Origin: Kibdelosporangium aridum
Lineage (GTDB): Bacteria; Actinomycetota; Actinomycetes; Mycobacteriales; Pseudonocardiaceae
NCBI RefSeq assembly: GCF_900176515.1
Contig: NZ_FWXV01000009.1
Span: 372,001-436,000 of the forward strand
Direction: 5' to 3'
DNA length: 64,000 nt
Below the pieces are notes generated by a model, which was not told the origin of the DNA, made no database searches, and worked only from the letters and a program-made list of their open reading frames with translations. Position numbers and translations under genes: made by a program. The stretch's first letter is position 1; the number at the start of each line of letters is the position of its first letter. Below are positions 1 to 8,258 of the stretch, one piece after another.

Positions 1-1
1 C

Positions 2-961
2 AGGCAGATCGACGCGTCCGAGCTCGCCAAGATCATGCAGGATGACGTTCGCGACCGCATCCTGCTGTTCGGTGGCATCGCCTTCGCTGCTGTGGTCGCT
101 GCCGCGGCCCTCCTTTCCTGGACCCTCACGGGTCGCATACTCCGGCCCTTGCGGGAGGTCACCATGACCGCCCGCCGACTGTCGGCCGAGTCGCTCAGTT
201 CGCGCATCGCCTACGACGGTCCCCGCGATGAACTCGCTGAACTGGCCGACACCTTTGACGCCATGCTCGCCCGCCTGCAGGCGGCTTTCGAGTCACAGCG
301 CCGGTTCGTGGCCAACGCGAGCCACGAACTGCGCACGCCGCTGTCGGTGATCCGCACCGAACTGGACGTGACCCTGGCCGATCCGGACGCCGACGTCGCC
401 GAACTGCGCCGGATGGCGGGCGTGGTGCGCACCGCGACCCTCCGGTCAGGTCAGCTCGTGGACGCCCTGCTGCTGCTCGCCCGCACCGACGGCATGGGCT
501 TGGGTGTCCGCGAACCGGTCGACTTGGCCAGTACGGTCGCCACCGCCTGGCACGGTGTCCGCGCCGAAGCCGAACCACGCGGCATAACCCCGACATTTCA
601 TGCCGCGCCGGCGCCGGCCATCGGCGATCCGGCCTTGCTCGAACGTGTCGCTGGCAACCTCCTTGAAAACGCCGTCCGCCACAACGTGGACGGTGGATGG
701 ATAGATGTCCGTACCTCAGCGACCCCGGAATGGGCGACGCTGCGCGTGAGCTCCTCGGGCCCGCACATCGACGCCACCCGCGTCGGCGAACTCTTCGAGC
801 CGTTCCGTCGCGGCGGCGTCGATCGCACAGCCCAGTCCGGCACCGGCCTGGGCCTGTCGATCGTGCGAGCCGTTGTGATCGCCCACCACGGCCAGGTCAG
901 TGCCTACCCTGTGCCCGAGGGCGGCCTGTCGGTGGAAGTCCACCTCCCAGCCAAGCTCTGA
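2..961 (+). CDS. Sensor histidine kinase, 5' end outside the window
   Basis: C-terminal part of a membrane sensor kinase of a two-component system. The frame is open to the window edge, so the N-terminus and sensor region are missing; the partner regulator is presumably upstream. Counting from the ATG at 35, a membrane helix covers about residues 9-33, followed by a HAMP linker (about 30-85). The HisKA motif FVANASHELRTPL carries the phospho-acceptor His97. The ATPase domain shows the N box (GNLLENAVRHN), a GELFEPFRRGG segment and the G box GTGLGLSIV. All residues needed for autophosphorylation are visible. The signal sensed cannot be told. Confidence 0.93.
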   Translation, partial: RQIDASELAKIMQDDVRDRILLFGGIAFAAVVAAAALLSWTLTGRILRPLREVTMTARRLSAESLSSRIAYDGPRDELAELADTFDAMLARLQAAFESQRRFVANASHELRTPLSVIRTELDVTLADPDADVAELRRMAGVVRTATLRSGQLVDALLLLARTDGMGLGVREPVDLASTVATAWHGVRAEAEPRGITPTFHAAPAPAIGDPALLERVAGNLLENAVRHNVDGGWIDVRTSATPEWATLRVSSSGPHIDATRVGELFEPFRRGGVDRTAQSGTGLGLSIVRAVVIAHHGQVSAYPVPEGGLSVEVHLPAKL

Positions 962-1009
962 TCCGTCGTTGTCCACGCGAGACGACAGGGGCGGCCGCTG
1001 CCCGCGTGC

Positions 1010-1022
1010 GTCCTATGAGGAC
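1010..1022. repeat. 13-bp inverted repeat, copy 1
   Basis: GTCCTATGAGGAC, two 5-bp arms around a 3-bp centre, 49 bp after the kinase stop. The same 13 bases recur in opposite orientation at 6079-6091. It could be a short operator, a weak terminator or a dispersed element. Confidence 0.4.
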
Positions 1023-1093
1023 GTGACGTCACCACATCCGGATCGTGGTCCGCATGCGCGACTCCTTTCGCAGGATGCGGGGAAAATCCATGC

Positions 1094-1459
1094 CTACTCC
1101 CAGATCTGGATGGCTCTCACGACGAACGGCGCGTCGGGGACGAACGTGCCGCCCTTGGGGTAAGTCGTGAACTCCGCTTCGGTCGAGCAGGTTTCCCCTT
1201 GATAGACAGTGACATCTTTGGTCAGGCGATTGGCGATCGACTTGGCGACGAGGCCGCCGAGCGGGACGCACTCGCCCGGATTGGCCGTCTCCAGGTTGTG
1301 TCTGACCGCGGTGCCCGCGTAGTTTTCCTTTGCCCAGGCACAAAACTCGCCACGGTCGCACTTTGGCACGGCTTCCGCGGCGGCCGCGGGCACGACGGAC
1401 AGGGCGGTACCCGCAGCGAGCAGGCTGGTGAAAACGGCGCGCTGAACAAGCTTTGACAT
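1094..1459 (-). CDS. Secreted I36-like (peptidase inhibitor family) small protein
   Basis: A 121-residue exported protein. The ATG at 1459 is chosen because GAGGGGA lies 8 nt upstream and a classic signal peptide follows (KLVQRAVFTSLLAAGTALSVV, cut near AAA-AE); a longer frame to 1558 lacks these. The mature part opens with a Cys-rich block (CDRGEFCAW.ENYAGT) resembling the I36/beta-gamma-crystallin-like fold of Streptomyces metalloproteinase inhibitors, and has four cysteines, likely two disulfides. It converges on the kinase at 961. Family assignment rests on the Cys pattern and small secreted form; inhibitory activity is not shown. Confidence 0.7.
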   Translation of the reverse strand: MSKLVQRAVFTSLLAAGTALSVVPAAAAEAVPKCDRGEFCAWAKENYAGTAVRHNLETANPGECVPLGGLVAKSIANRLTKDVTVYQGETCSTEAEFTTYPKGGTFVPDAPFVVRAIQIWE

Positions 1460-1559
1460 GTGTGAGATCCCCTCGGTGACTGCGGCCGGTTGTTGGCCGC
1501 ACCACTCCAGGTTCGCGCGTCCCGGGGCCCTTTGTCCGCCGATTTCGGGATTGGTCACC

Positions 1560-2366
1560 CTATTGTGTTAATGGGAGGCGCTTTCGTAACGCTATGGCGT
1601 CGCCGGGTGCCTTCACTTTGATGTCGTTGTCAAAGTAGACATACGTGTCCGTGTTCCACTGCCGGATCCTGTCGGCCCACATGTCAAGCGCTTCATCGGA
1701 ATACCCGCTGGCGTAGAGCTCGACGTCGCCGTGCAGTCGTATGTAGACGAAGTCCGTTGTGACGTCGTCGAAGTATGGGAACTTGCCGGCAGTGTCGGCG
1801 ACCACCATGGCAATGTCGTTGCGCTGCAACAGCTTGATGAACGAAGGATCGGCGAAACTTGGATGCCGCACTTCAACGGCGTGGCGGATGGGGCGATCGG
1901 CCGATACTTCGGTCCACGAGCGACCGTCCAACCGGGAATCGTGCCCTTGCGCAAGCGTGGCCGCTGAGCACGTGGAGCGCGGCAGCATGTCGAAGAAGCG
2001 GCTGAAAAGGTCCTCGTCGTAGGGGAAGTTGCCGGGGAACTGCCACAGAACAGGACCGAGCTTCTCCTCGAGCGCGAGCACACCGGACGCGAAGAAGTTG
2101 GCAAGCGGTGTCTCGACATCCCTGAGACGCTTCATATGGGTGATGAACCGCCCGCCTTTCACGGCGAACAAGAAATCGTCCGGCGTCTCGGCGGCCCACC
2201 GCTGGTAGCTGGCCGGCCGCTGCAGCGAGTAGAAGGACCCGTTGATCTCCACGGAGTCGACCTGCCGGGAGATGTACTCCAGCTCCCGCCGGTGTGGCAG
2301 CCCTTTCGGATAGAACACGCCACGCCACGGCGGGTACAGCCAACCCGAGGTCCCAATCCGGATCAC
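1560..2366 (-). CDS. DUF72 domain protein
   Basis: A 268-residue DUF72 (YecE-like) TIM-barrel protein of unknown biochemical role. It opens with IRIGTSGWLYPPWRGVFYP and shows the family segments VEINGSFYSLQ, FLFAVKGGRFITH and YIRLHGD. The start is GTG at 2366. It lies 26 bp downstream of the PHP phosphoesterase gene on the same strand and is probably cotranscribed with it. Length and motifs are complete. Confidence 0.92.
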   Translation of the reverse strand: MIRIGTSGWLYPPWRGVFYPKGLPHRRELEYISRQVDSVEINGSFYSLQRPASYQRWAAETPDDFLFAVKGGRFITHMKRLRDVETPLANFFASGVLALEEKLGPVLWQFPGNFPYDEDLFSRFFDMLPRSTCSAATLAQGHDSRLDGRSWTEVSADRPIRHAVEVRHPSFADPSFIKLLQRNDIAMVVADTAGKFPYFDDVTTDFVYIRLHGDVELYASGYSDEALDMWADRIRQWNTDTYVYFDNDIKVKAPGDAIALRKRLPLTQ

Positions 2367-2392
2367 AGATCAGATGTACCCGCCAACGGGCG

Positions 2393-3931
2393 TCACCACA
2401 CGTCGACGAACACCGGGTTGGTGTAGCACCACAGGTCCTTGAAAGGATCGGAGTCGCCGATGACGTCGGAGACCGGCTCGATGCCGCCAGGGGAGTGGCG
2501 ATTGCCGTCCGTACCACGGACCCGCGCGTAGAAAGGTGCGCGGACATCGCGGAAAGTATGCTGGAACACGACGGTGTGCCCGGGCCACCAGCGAGGCGCG
2601 AAGGATTCCGCTACGATGGTGCCAGGGGCGGACATAGCATCCGGTGAAGCGGTTCCAGTGGTGTGGCCTGTGATCAGGTCGAGACGACGTAGCTTGGGGA
2701 TCGAACCGCTTCCGTTGGGGCGATAGGCCAATCGAGCCGCGATGACCACGGTGACTGAGGAACCTCGGCGAACCCGGATGCGCTCGCCGTATGTGGCGAA
2801 CTGGCCGTCGCCATAGGCGGCGAATTCAAGGTTGTCGACGAGACCGCCGTGGGTAACCCAGATTCGACCGGCGCGGAGGGCGGACGCGACGGCGGAGTGG
2901 GTGCGTGCGGTCGCGCCGACATAGGTCCGGCTGAACTCGCCAGGGTAGAAGTCGGCATAGGGCGCGAGTAGTTGTGGCACACCGGAGTTGACCGGGTCCG
3001 GATACTTCCCGGTCTTGTCGTAGTAGTCGCCGGGCACGGCTGGCCGGGTCAGCACGTCGCCCCTGTTGTAGTGGGAGTCGGAATTGCTCGTGATCCAGAA
3101 ACCCTTGCCCTCGGACAGAAGGGAGTCCCAGACGCCGCCTAGTTTCGCGGTCATCCAGTCGAACCCGCCGTAGGTCCGGTACGCCTCGGCCGGGTATCCG
3201 GGCCACGAATCGGAACCGGGGTTGTTGACGTAACCGCCGCGCGCGCCGCCATTCCCGTTCGGCTTAGGGAAACCGTCGGCTTGTGCGCCGGGTGCGCCTT
3301 CCATACCGATGACGAGACCGGTGTCGCGCATGGCACGTAGCTCGTGCGGGGCAACGCGACCGTTGCGGCTGGGGTGGTTCACGACGACGATCGGGTCGCG
3401 CGTGTTCTGCCGCAACCAACGGACAGCTGCGAGTGCTTTCGCCTCATTCTCGGGCGACCCCGACCCCGAGTTGGTCAGGCGAGAGTCGTGGTCGCGCTCG
3501 AACGTGCGCAGCAGCGTGGCCTCGTGGGTTCCTGGGGCGAAGAAGACAGTGGCGTGCTCGGCACCGGGCACATTCCACTCGATTCCTTGCCACAGCAGGA
3601 CCTCACGGTGCTTTCGGCGAGCGGCTCGAACGTCCTCGTTGGTCGGCTCGACCGAGGACTTCTCGTGCGCCTGATACCCGTGATCGGTGATCACCAGCCA
3701 GTCGACACCGTGCAGGCGGGCACCCGCCACCACGTTGTCCACGGTGTACATCGCGTCATACGAGTACTGCGTATGCGTGTGGTGATCGCCGATGAGCCAG
3801 CGGTACCGATTGCGGCCGAGCAAACGCCCCAGCTCGCTGGTGATGTCGGCGGAAACCGGTGGCGCGGCAGCCAAAGAGGTGCCCGCGACCGCAGCGCCCA
3901 GCATGAGAAAACGTCTTCGGGAGGAGCTCAT
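2393..3931 (-). CDS. Exported PHP-domain phosphoesterase
   Basis: A 512-residue metal-dependent phosphoesterase of the PHP superfamily. ATG 3931 is preferred because a twin-arginine-type leader (SSSRRRFLMLGAAVAG, cleavage near VSA-D) begins there; a longer frame runs upstream without a signal, and no strong ribosome site helps decide. The PHP metal site is visible as HHTHTQYSYD (His50, 51, 53) and ITDHG (Asp83, His84), with further histidines in ITSNSDSHYN. The enzyme should act outside the membrane. Substrate unknown; the leading gene of a pair with DUF72. Confidence 0.87.
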   Translation of the reverse strand: MSSSRRRFLMLGAAVAGTSLAAAPPVSADITSELGRLLGRNRYRWLIGDHHTHTQYSYDAMYTVDNVVAGARLHGVDWLVITDHGYQAHEKSSVEPTNEDVRAARRKHREVLLWQGIEWNVPGAEHATVFFAPGTHEATLLRTFERDHDSRLTNSGSGSPENEAKALAAVRWLRQNTRDPIVVVNHPSRNGRVAPHELRAMRDTGLVIGMEGAPGAQADGFPKPNGNGGARGGYVNNPGSDSWPGYPAEAYRTYGGFDWMTAKLGGVWDSLLSEGKGFWITSNSDSHYNRGDVLTRPAVPGDYYDKTGKYPDPVNSGVPQLLAPYADFYPGEFSRTYVGATARTHSAVASALRAGRIWVTHGGLVDNLEFAAYGDGQFATYGERIRVRRGSSVTVVIAARLAYRPNGSGSIPKLRRLDLITGHTTGTASPDAMSAPGTIVAESFAPRWWPGHTVVFQHTFRDVRAPFYARVRGTDGNRHSPGGIEPVSDVIGDSDPFKDLWCYTNPVFVDVW

Positions 3932-4082
3932 GCGCCGGACGCTAAGTGTCCAACATGGCCACAACATGACCAACAGGTGGCCCCTGACGCCAGATGGAGG
4001 TGGGTGCCCAGGGCCAGGGTGAAGGCAAAGTCGTGATGATCGCGGACGGGATGCAGCCAGGCGCGGCGACGTCCCCAGTTGG

Positions 4083-4577
4083 TTAATCGACTTGTTTCTG
4101 CTCAGCGGCGGCGTAGGCGGCGCTGAGTCGCTCGAACGCGCCCGGGCCATCATGCGGCTTCGGCGGGGCGCCGAGGTGGCGAACGCGGAGCTCGTCCATG
4201 AGCTCCTCGATGAACGCCGGACCCTCGTCGCGCATGAGCTGCTGCCGGCTCCGGAGCTCGGCGCTGCCCGGGCGCCAGTCAAGGCCCCAGTTGCCGAGAG
4301 CGTAGATGATCGGCAGAGTCTGGATGCCGGCTTCGGTGAGGCTGTAGCGGGCGCGCTGCCCGCGGGCTGCGGTGCCGCGAGTGAGGATGCCTGCTTCGAC
4401 GAGTCGCACGAGGCGGTCGGCGAGGATGTTCGACGCGATGCCCTCAAGCGACCCGGTGAGCAGCGCCCGGAAGTAGCGGCGGTCGCCGAAGATGACGTCG
4501 CGCAGCACGAGCAACGACCAGCGATCTCCGAGCACCTCGACGGCGGCGTTGATCGGGCATCCGGACCGAGGTTCCAC
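4083..4577 (-). CDS. HxlR-type winged-helix regulator
   Basis: A 164-residue HxlR-family regulator. The GTG at 4577 has AAGGAGG directly upstream, which settles the start against a longer open frame. The conserved N-terminal cysteine (SGCPINAAVEVLGDRWSLL, Cys7) and winged-helix core (RRYFRALLTGSLEGIASNILADRLVRLVEAGIL) are present; in this family the cysteine often senses redox or electrophile stress. The gene is divergent from the reductase at 4651, with a strong dyad between them (4611-4635), suggesting it controls that operon. Confidence 0.93.
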   Translation of the reverse strand: MEPRSGCPINAAVEVLGDRWSLLVLRDVIFGDRRYFRALLTGSLEGIASNILADRLVRLVEAGILTRGTAARGQRARYSLTEAGIQTLPIIYALGNWGLDWRPGSAELRSRQQLMRDEGPAFIEELMDELRVRHLGAPPKPHDGPGAFERLSAAYAAAEQKQVD

Positions 4578-4610
4578 GACTCCTCCTTGACACCTAGTTC
4601 GACCCCAATA

Positions 4611-4635
4611 TAGTGATTGCAGATTGCAAGCACTA
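4611..4635. promoter_or_regulatory. Probable HxlR operator
   Basis: Arms TAGTGATTGCA (4611-4621) and TGCAAGCACTA (4625-4635) match at 10 of 11 positions around a GAT centre. It lies in the short region between the divergent HxlR gene and the reductase operon, the usual place for an HxlR dimer site. Confidence 0.7.
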
Positions 4636-4650
4636 CGGGGAAGAGCGGCG

Positions 4651-5247
4651 ATGGGCAGGTTCGTGTATTCGATGAACGTGTCCCTCGACCTGCGGATCGA
4701 GCAGGTTCCGGGGGACAACGGCGCGGGCGAATGGCTGCGCATCAGCGAGGAACTGCACCGCGAGTGCAACGCGCGGACGCGCACGCTCGCGTTGATGGTC
4801 CACGGTCGGGTCATCTACGAGACGATGGAGGAATACCAGCCTCGGGCGTGCGGGGACTCGTCGCTGCCAGACGTCCTTCGTGAATACGGCGAGATCTGGA
4901 CTGCCAAACCCAAGGTGCTCGTCTCGCGTACCCGCTCCAGTGCCGATCACAACACCCGGATCATCGGCGGAGACAACGCGATCGAGCAGCTCGCCGCCGT
5001 CCGCGCCCAGACCGAAGGCATCATCAGCGTGGGCGGCGCGGCGCTTGCCACCCAGCTGCTCCGGGCAGGACTGCTGGACGAGCTGATGCTCTGGACCCAT
5101 CCCGCGATTCTCGGCTTCGGCCGACCGCTGTTCGACGACTACGACATGCCGATCGAGTTGGACCTGCTCGAGCAGCGCTCGTTCGCGCATGGCGTCACGA
5201 TGCACCACTACGCCATCCGGGATGCAAGGGAGACGAGCTCATGCTGA
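4651..5247 (+). CDS. Dihydrofolate reductase-like (RibD C-terminal) reductase
   Basis: A 198-residue NAD(P)H-dependent reductase of the RibD C-terminal/DHFR fold. ATG 4651 starts the family-typical GRFVYSMNVSLD and has GGGGAAGAG upstream; an earlier in-frame ATG at 4624 falls inside the operator. The conserved strand GIISVGGAALATQLL and the C-terminal GFGRPLFDD are present. Substrate unknown; stand-alone members are generally not proven riboflavin enzymes. It overlaps the next gene as ATGCTGA, so the two are translationally coupled and probably under the divergent HxlR regulator. Confidence 0.88.
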   Translation: MGRFVYSMNVSLDLRIEQVPGDNGAGEWLRISEELHRECNARTRTLALMVHGRVIYETMEEYQPRACGDSSLPDVLREYGEIWTAKPKVLVSRTRSSADHNTRIIGGDNAIEQLAAVRAQTEGIISVGGAALATQLLRAGLLDELMLWTHPAILGFGRPLFDDYDMPIELDLLEQRSFAHGVTMHHYAIRDARETSSC

Positions 5248-6074
5248 AGCAGGTCGCGGAGGGTGTGCTGGTCCACCAGAGCGAGTTCGTGCAGACCAAC
5301 GCCGTTGTGGTGCAGGGCAGGGCCGGTGTGTTGCTCATCGACCCCGGGGTGACCGACTCCGAGATCGACTGCCTCGCGAACGACCTTCACGGGCTGGGTC
5401 AGCCCGTCGTGGCAGGGTTTTCCACGCATCCGGATTGGGATCACCTGCTCTGGCACGACCGGCTCGGCTCGGCGCCCCGTTACGGCAGCGCGCGCGGCGC
5501 GGCCGCTGCCCGAGAGCAGCTGTCGGACCCAGGCGCGAAGGAACGCATCGCCGACCATCTACCGCCGGAAATCGCCGGGCAGGTGCCGCTGGACCTACTC
5601 GGCCTGATCACCGGCCTGCCCGCCGAAACTGCGCAGATTCCTTGGGATGGCCCGAAAGCCCGGATCATCGAGCATCAAGCGCATGCCCCGGGCCATGCGG
5701 CGCTGCTGATCGAGGAACGCGGGGTTCTCGTCGCCGGCGACATGCTTTCCGATGTCCTGGTCCCGATGCTCGACTTGGACGACACCGCCGACCCGATCGA
5801 GGACTACCTCACCGCGCTGCAGCTGTTCGAGAACGTGGCAGGCGAGGTCGATGTTGTCGTCCCGGGTCACGGTTCAGTCGGCGGATCCGACGAGGTACAG
5901 GTTCGGATCGACCTGGATCGCGCGTACGTACTCGCGTTGCGCCACGGCCAAGTCCCCTCCGACCCACGCGTCGGCCCGTCGGCCAAGCCTGGCTGGGAGT
6001 GGGTGAGCGACGTGCACGAAGGACAACTCCAACGCCTCGCCCAAAGAACCGAGCGCGACGGGACGCCCCGCTAG
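5241..6074 (+). CDS. Metallo-beta-lactamase-fold hydrolase
   Basis: A 277-residue MBL-fold hydrolase, second gene of the HxlR-controlled operon. Ligand motifs are present: the first cluster reads THPDWDH (residues 62-68), then HAPGHAAL, LVAGDML and VVPGHG. In the first cluster the usual H-x-H-x-D-H is H-x-D-x-D-H (Asp65 in place of the second His), so one metal site may be altered. Role unknown; with a reductase and an HxlR sensor a detoxification function is plausible but only inferred. Confidence 0.88.
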   Translation: MLKQVAEGVLVHQSEFVQTNAVVVQGRAGVLLIDPGVTDSEIDCLANDLHGLGQPVVAGFSTHPDWDHLLWHDRLGSAPRYGSARGAAAAREQLSDPGAKERIADHLPPEIAGQVPLDLLGLITGLPAETAQIPWDGPKARIIEHQAHAPGHAALLIEERGVLVAGDMLSDVLVPMLDLDDTADPIEDYLTALQLFENVAGEVDVVVPGHGSVGGSDEVQVRIDLDRAYVLALRHGQVPSDPRVGPSAKPGWEWVSDVHEGQLQRLAQRTERDGTPR

Positions 6075-6078
6075 CGTT

Positions 6079-6091
6079 GTCCTCATAGGAC
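6079..6091. repeat. 13-bp inverted repeat, copy 2
   Basis: GTCCTCATAGGAC, the exact reverse complement of the element at 1010-1022, five bases after the MBL gene stop. Confidence 0.4.
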
Positions 6092-6139
6092 GGTGCGGAG
6101 CGTCGACGACGCGCCTGCCGATACGGAGAAACAAACACA

Positions 6140-6167
6140 GGTAGCCCCTGGCAAAGCAGGGGCCACC
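6140..6167 (-). terminator. Terminator of the fadAB operon
   Basis: Arms GGTAGCCCCTG and CAGGGGCCACC (one mismatch) around a 6-nt loop. Read on the minus strand the hairpin is followed by a T-rich run (TGTGTTTGTTTC). It lies 16 bp beyond the fadB stop and may also stop the opposing MBL transcript. Confidence 0.7.
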
Positions 6168-6182
6168 TGAGGAAACGAGAAA

Positions 6183-8258
6183 CTAGCGGGGAACGCTCGC
6201 CACGCCGGGCTCGAGGAACCGCTTGCCAGTGACGCGCTCGGACACACCCGAGCGGTCGAGGTACGGCGTGATGCCGCCGAGCCAGAACGGCCAGCCTGCG
6301 CCGAGGATCAGGCACAGGTCGATGTCCTGGGCTTCGGCCACGACGCCTTCGTCCAGCATGCGGCGGACCTCGTCGGCCAGTGCGGCCAGCGTGCGGTCGA
6401 GCAGTTGCTCGGCGGTGGACGGCGAGTCGCCTGCCTGCCAGAGCGCCGCGACCTCGGGGTCGAGGGTCTGGTTGCCTTGCGCGTCCCACTGCCACACCGC
6501 GGTCTTGCCTGCTTCGACGAAGCGCTTCATGTTCTCGCTGACGCCGAACCGGTCCGGGAACGCGTTGTGCATGATCTCCGCGACGTGCAGGCCCACGGCT
6601 GGGCCGACCAGCTGCAGCAGGATCATCGGCGTCATCGGCAGGCCGAGCGGGTCCAGTGCGTGATCGGCCACGTCGAACGGCGTGCCCTCGTCCAGTGCCG
6701 CGGTGATTTCCCCGAGGAACCGGGTGAGCAGCCGGTTGACCACGAACGCGGGCGCGTCCTTGACCAGCACCGACGACTTCTTCAGTTCCTTGCCCACCTT
6801 GAACGCGGTGGCCAGGGTCGCGTCGTCGGTCTTGTCTGCACGGATGATCTCCAGCAGCGGCATGACCGCGACCGGGTTGAAGAAGTGGAAACCCACAACC
6901 CGTTCCGGGTGCCGCAGCTTCGCCGCCATGTCCGTAATGGACAGTGAGGAGGTGTTGGTCGCCAGCACGCACTCGGCCGAGACGTGCTCCTCGACCTCGG
7001 CGAAGACCTGCTGCTTGACTTCCAGGTTCTCGAAGACCGCCTCGATCACGAAGTCGGCGTCGGCGAACGCGGCCTTGTCCAGCGAGCCGGACACCAAGGC
7101 CTTCAAGCGGTTCGCCTCGTCCGGGGAGATCCGCTTCTTGCCCTGCAGCTTGTCGACCTCGGTGTGCACGTAGCCGACGCCCTTGTCCACGCGCGCCTGG
7201 TCGATGTCCGTCAGCACAACGGGAACGTGCAACCGACGGGCGAACAGCAGCGCCATCTGCGACGCCATCAACCCTGCGCCGACAATGCCCACCTTGGTGA
7301 CCGGGCGCGCCAACGACTTGTCCGGTGCACCTGCTGGGCGCCGGGCGCGCTTCTGCACGAGGTTGAACGAGTACAGCCCGGCGCGCAGTTCATCGCTCAT
7401 CACGGCGTCGGCCAGCGCCTCGGTCTCGGCCGCGTAGCCGCGGTCCAAGTCGTTGTGGCGAGCCAACTCCAGCAGCTCGACGGCCTTGTTCGGGCCGGGT
7501 GCCGCGCCGTGCGTCTTGCCTTCGACGATCGCGCGGGCCCGGGCGATCGCGGCGTCCCACGCCTCGCCACGGTCGATTTCCGCGCGCTGCACGGTGGTTT
7601 TGCCGTTGACGACGTCCGCCAGCCACAGCAGGGACTGCTCGAAGTAGTCCGGCGAGTCCAGCAGCACGTCCGCGATGCCCAGCTCAAGCGCCTGCTTGGG
7701 CTTGAGCATCTTGTTCTGGTTCAACGCGTTCTCGATGATCACGGTCACCGCGCGGTCGGCGCCGATCAGGTTCGGCAGCAGCTGCGTACCGCCCCAACCC
7801 GGGAACAGGCCGAGGAAGCACTCCGGCAGCGCGATCGCGGCCACGTTCGACGCGATGGTCCGGTAGTGGCAGGACAACGCCAGTTCGAGGCCACCGCCCA
7901 TGACCGCGCCGTTGATGAACGCGAACGTGGGCACCTTCGAGTCGGTGAACTTGCGGAACACGTCGTGTCCCTGCTTGCCGATCTCCAGCGCGGTGGCGTG
8001 GTCGGTGACCTGGCCGACGCCGGTCAGGTCCGCGCCGACGGCGAAGATGAACGGCTTGCCGGTGACCGCGATGGCGGCCGGGTCGGCCTGCACGGCCGCG
8101 TCGAACGCGGCGCTGAGGCTGGCGAGGCCCTCCCGGCCGAAGGTGTTCGGCTTGGTGTGGTCGAAGCCGTTGTCCAAAGTGATCAGTGCGACCGGCTTGC
8201 CGAGGCCGGGTACCCGGATCGTCCTGGTGAACGCGTGAGTCACAACTTCGTCAGTCAC
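6183..8258 (-). CDS. fadB: Fatty-acid beta-oxidation multifunctional subunit (enoyl-CoA hydratase / 3-hydroxyacyl-CoA dehydrogenase)
   Basis: A 691-residue bifunctional enzyme: hydration of 2-enoyl-CoA, then NAD-dependent oxidation of 3-hydroxyacyl-CoA. The N-terminal crotonase domain (about 1-200) shows GKPFIFAVGADL and the oxyanion segment INGAVMGGGLELALSCHY. The dehydrogenase domain starts near residue 320 with the Rossmann motif VGIVGAGLMASQ and later HFFNPVAVMPLLEII. Start GTG 8258 overlaps the thiolase stop as GTGA, so the two are translationally coupled. Together they form the classic actinobacterial fadA-fadB pair for membrane-lipid or fatty-acid degradation. Confidence 0.95.
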   Translation of the reverse strand: MTDEVVTHAFTRTIRVPGLGKPVALITLDNGFDHTKPNTFGREGLASLSAAFDAAVQADPAAIAVTGKPFIFAVGADLTGVGQVTDHATALEIGKQGHDVFRKFTDSKVPTFAFINGAVMGGGLELALSCHYRTIASNVAAIALPECFLGLFPGWGGTQLLPNLIGADRAVTVIIENALNQNKMLKPKQALELGIADVLLDSPDYFEQSLLWLADVVNGKTTVQRAEIDRGEAWDAAIARARAIVEGKTHGAAPGPNKAVELLELARHNDLDRGYAAETEALADAVMSDELRAGLYSFNLVQKRARRPAGAPDKSLARPVTKVGIVGAGLMASQMALLFARRLHVPVVLTDIDQARVDKGVGYVHTEVDKLQGKKRISPDEANRLKALVSGSLDKAAFADADFVIEAVFENLEVKQQVFAEVEEHVSAECVLATNTSSLSITDMAAKLRHPERVVGFHFFNPVAVMPLLEIIRADKTDDATLATAFKVGKELKKSSVLVKDAPAFVVNRLLTRFLGEITAALDEGTPFDVADHALDPLGLPMTPMILLQLVGPAVGLHVAEIMHNAFPDRFGVSENMKRFVEAGKTAVWQWDAQGNQTLDPEVAALWQAGDSPSTAEQLLDRTLAALADEVRRMLDEGVVAEAQDIDLCLILGAGWPFWLGGITPYLDRSGVSERVTGKRFLEPGVASVPR

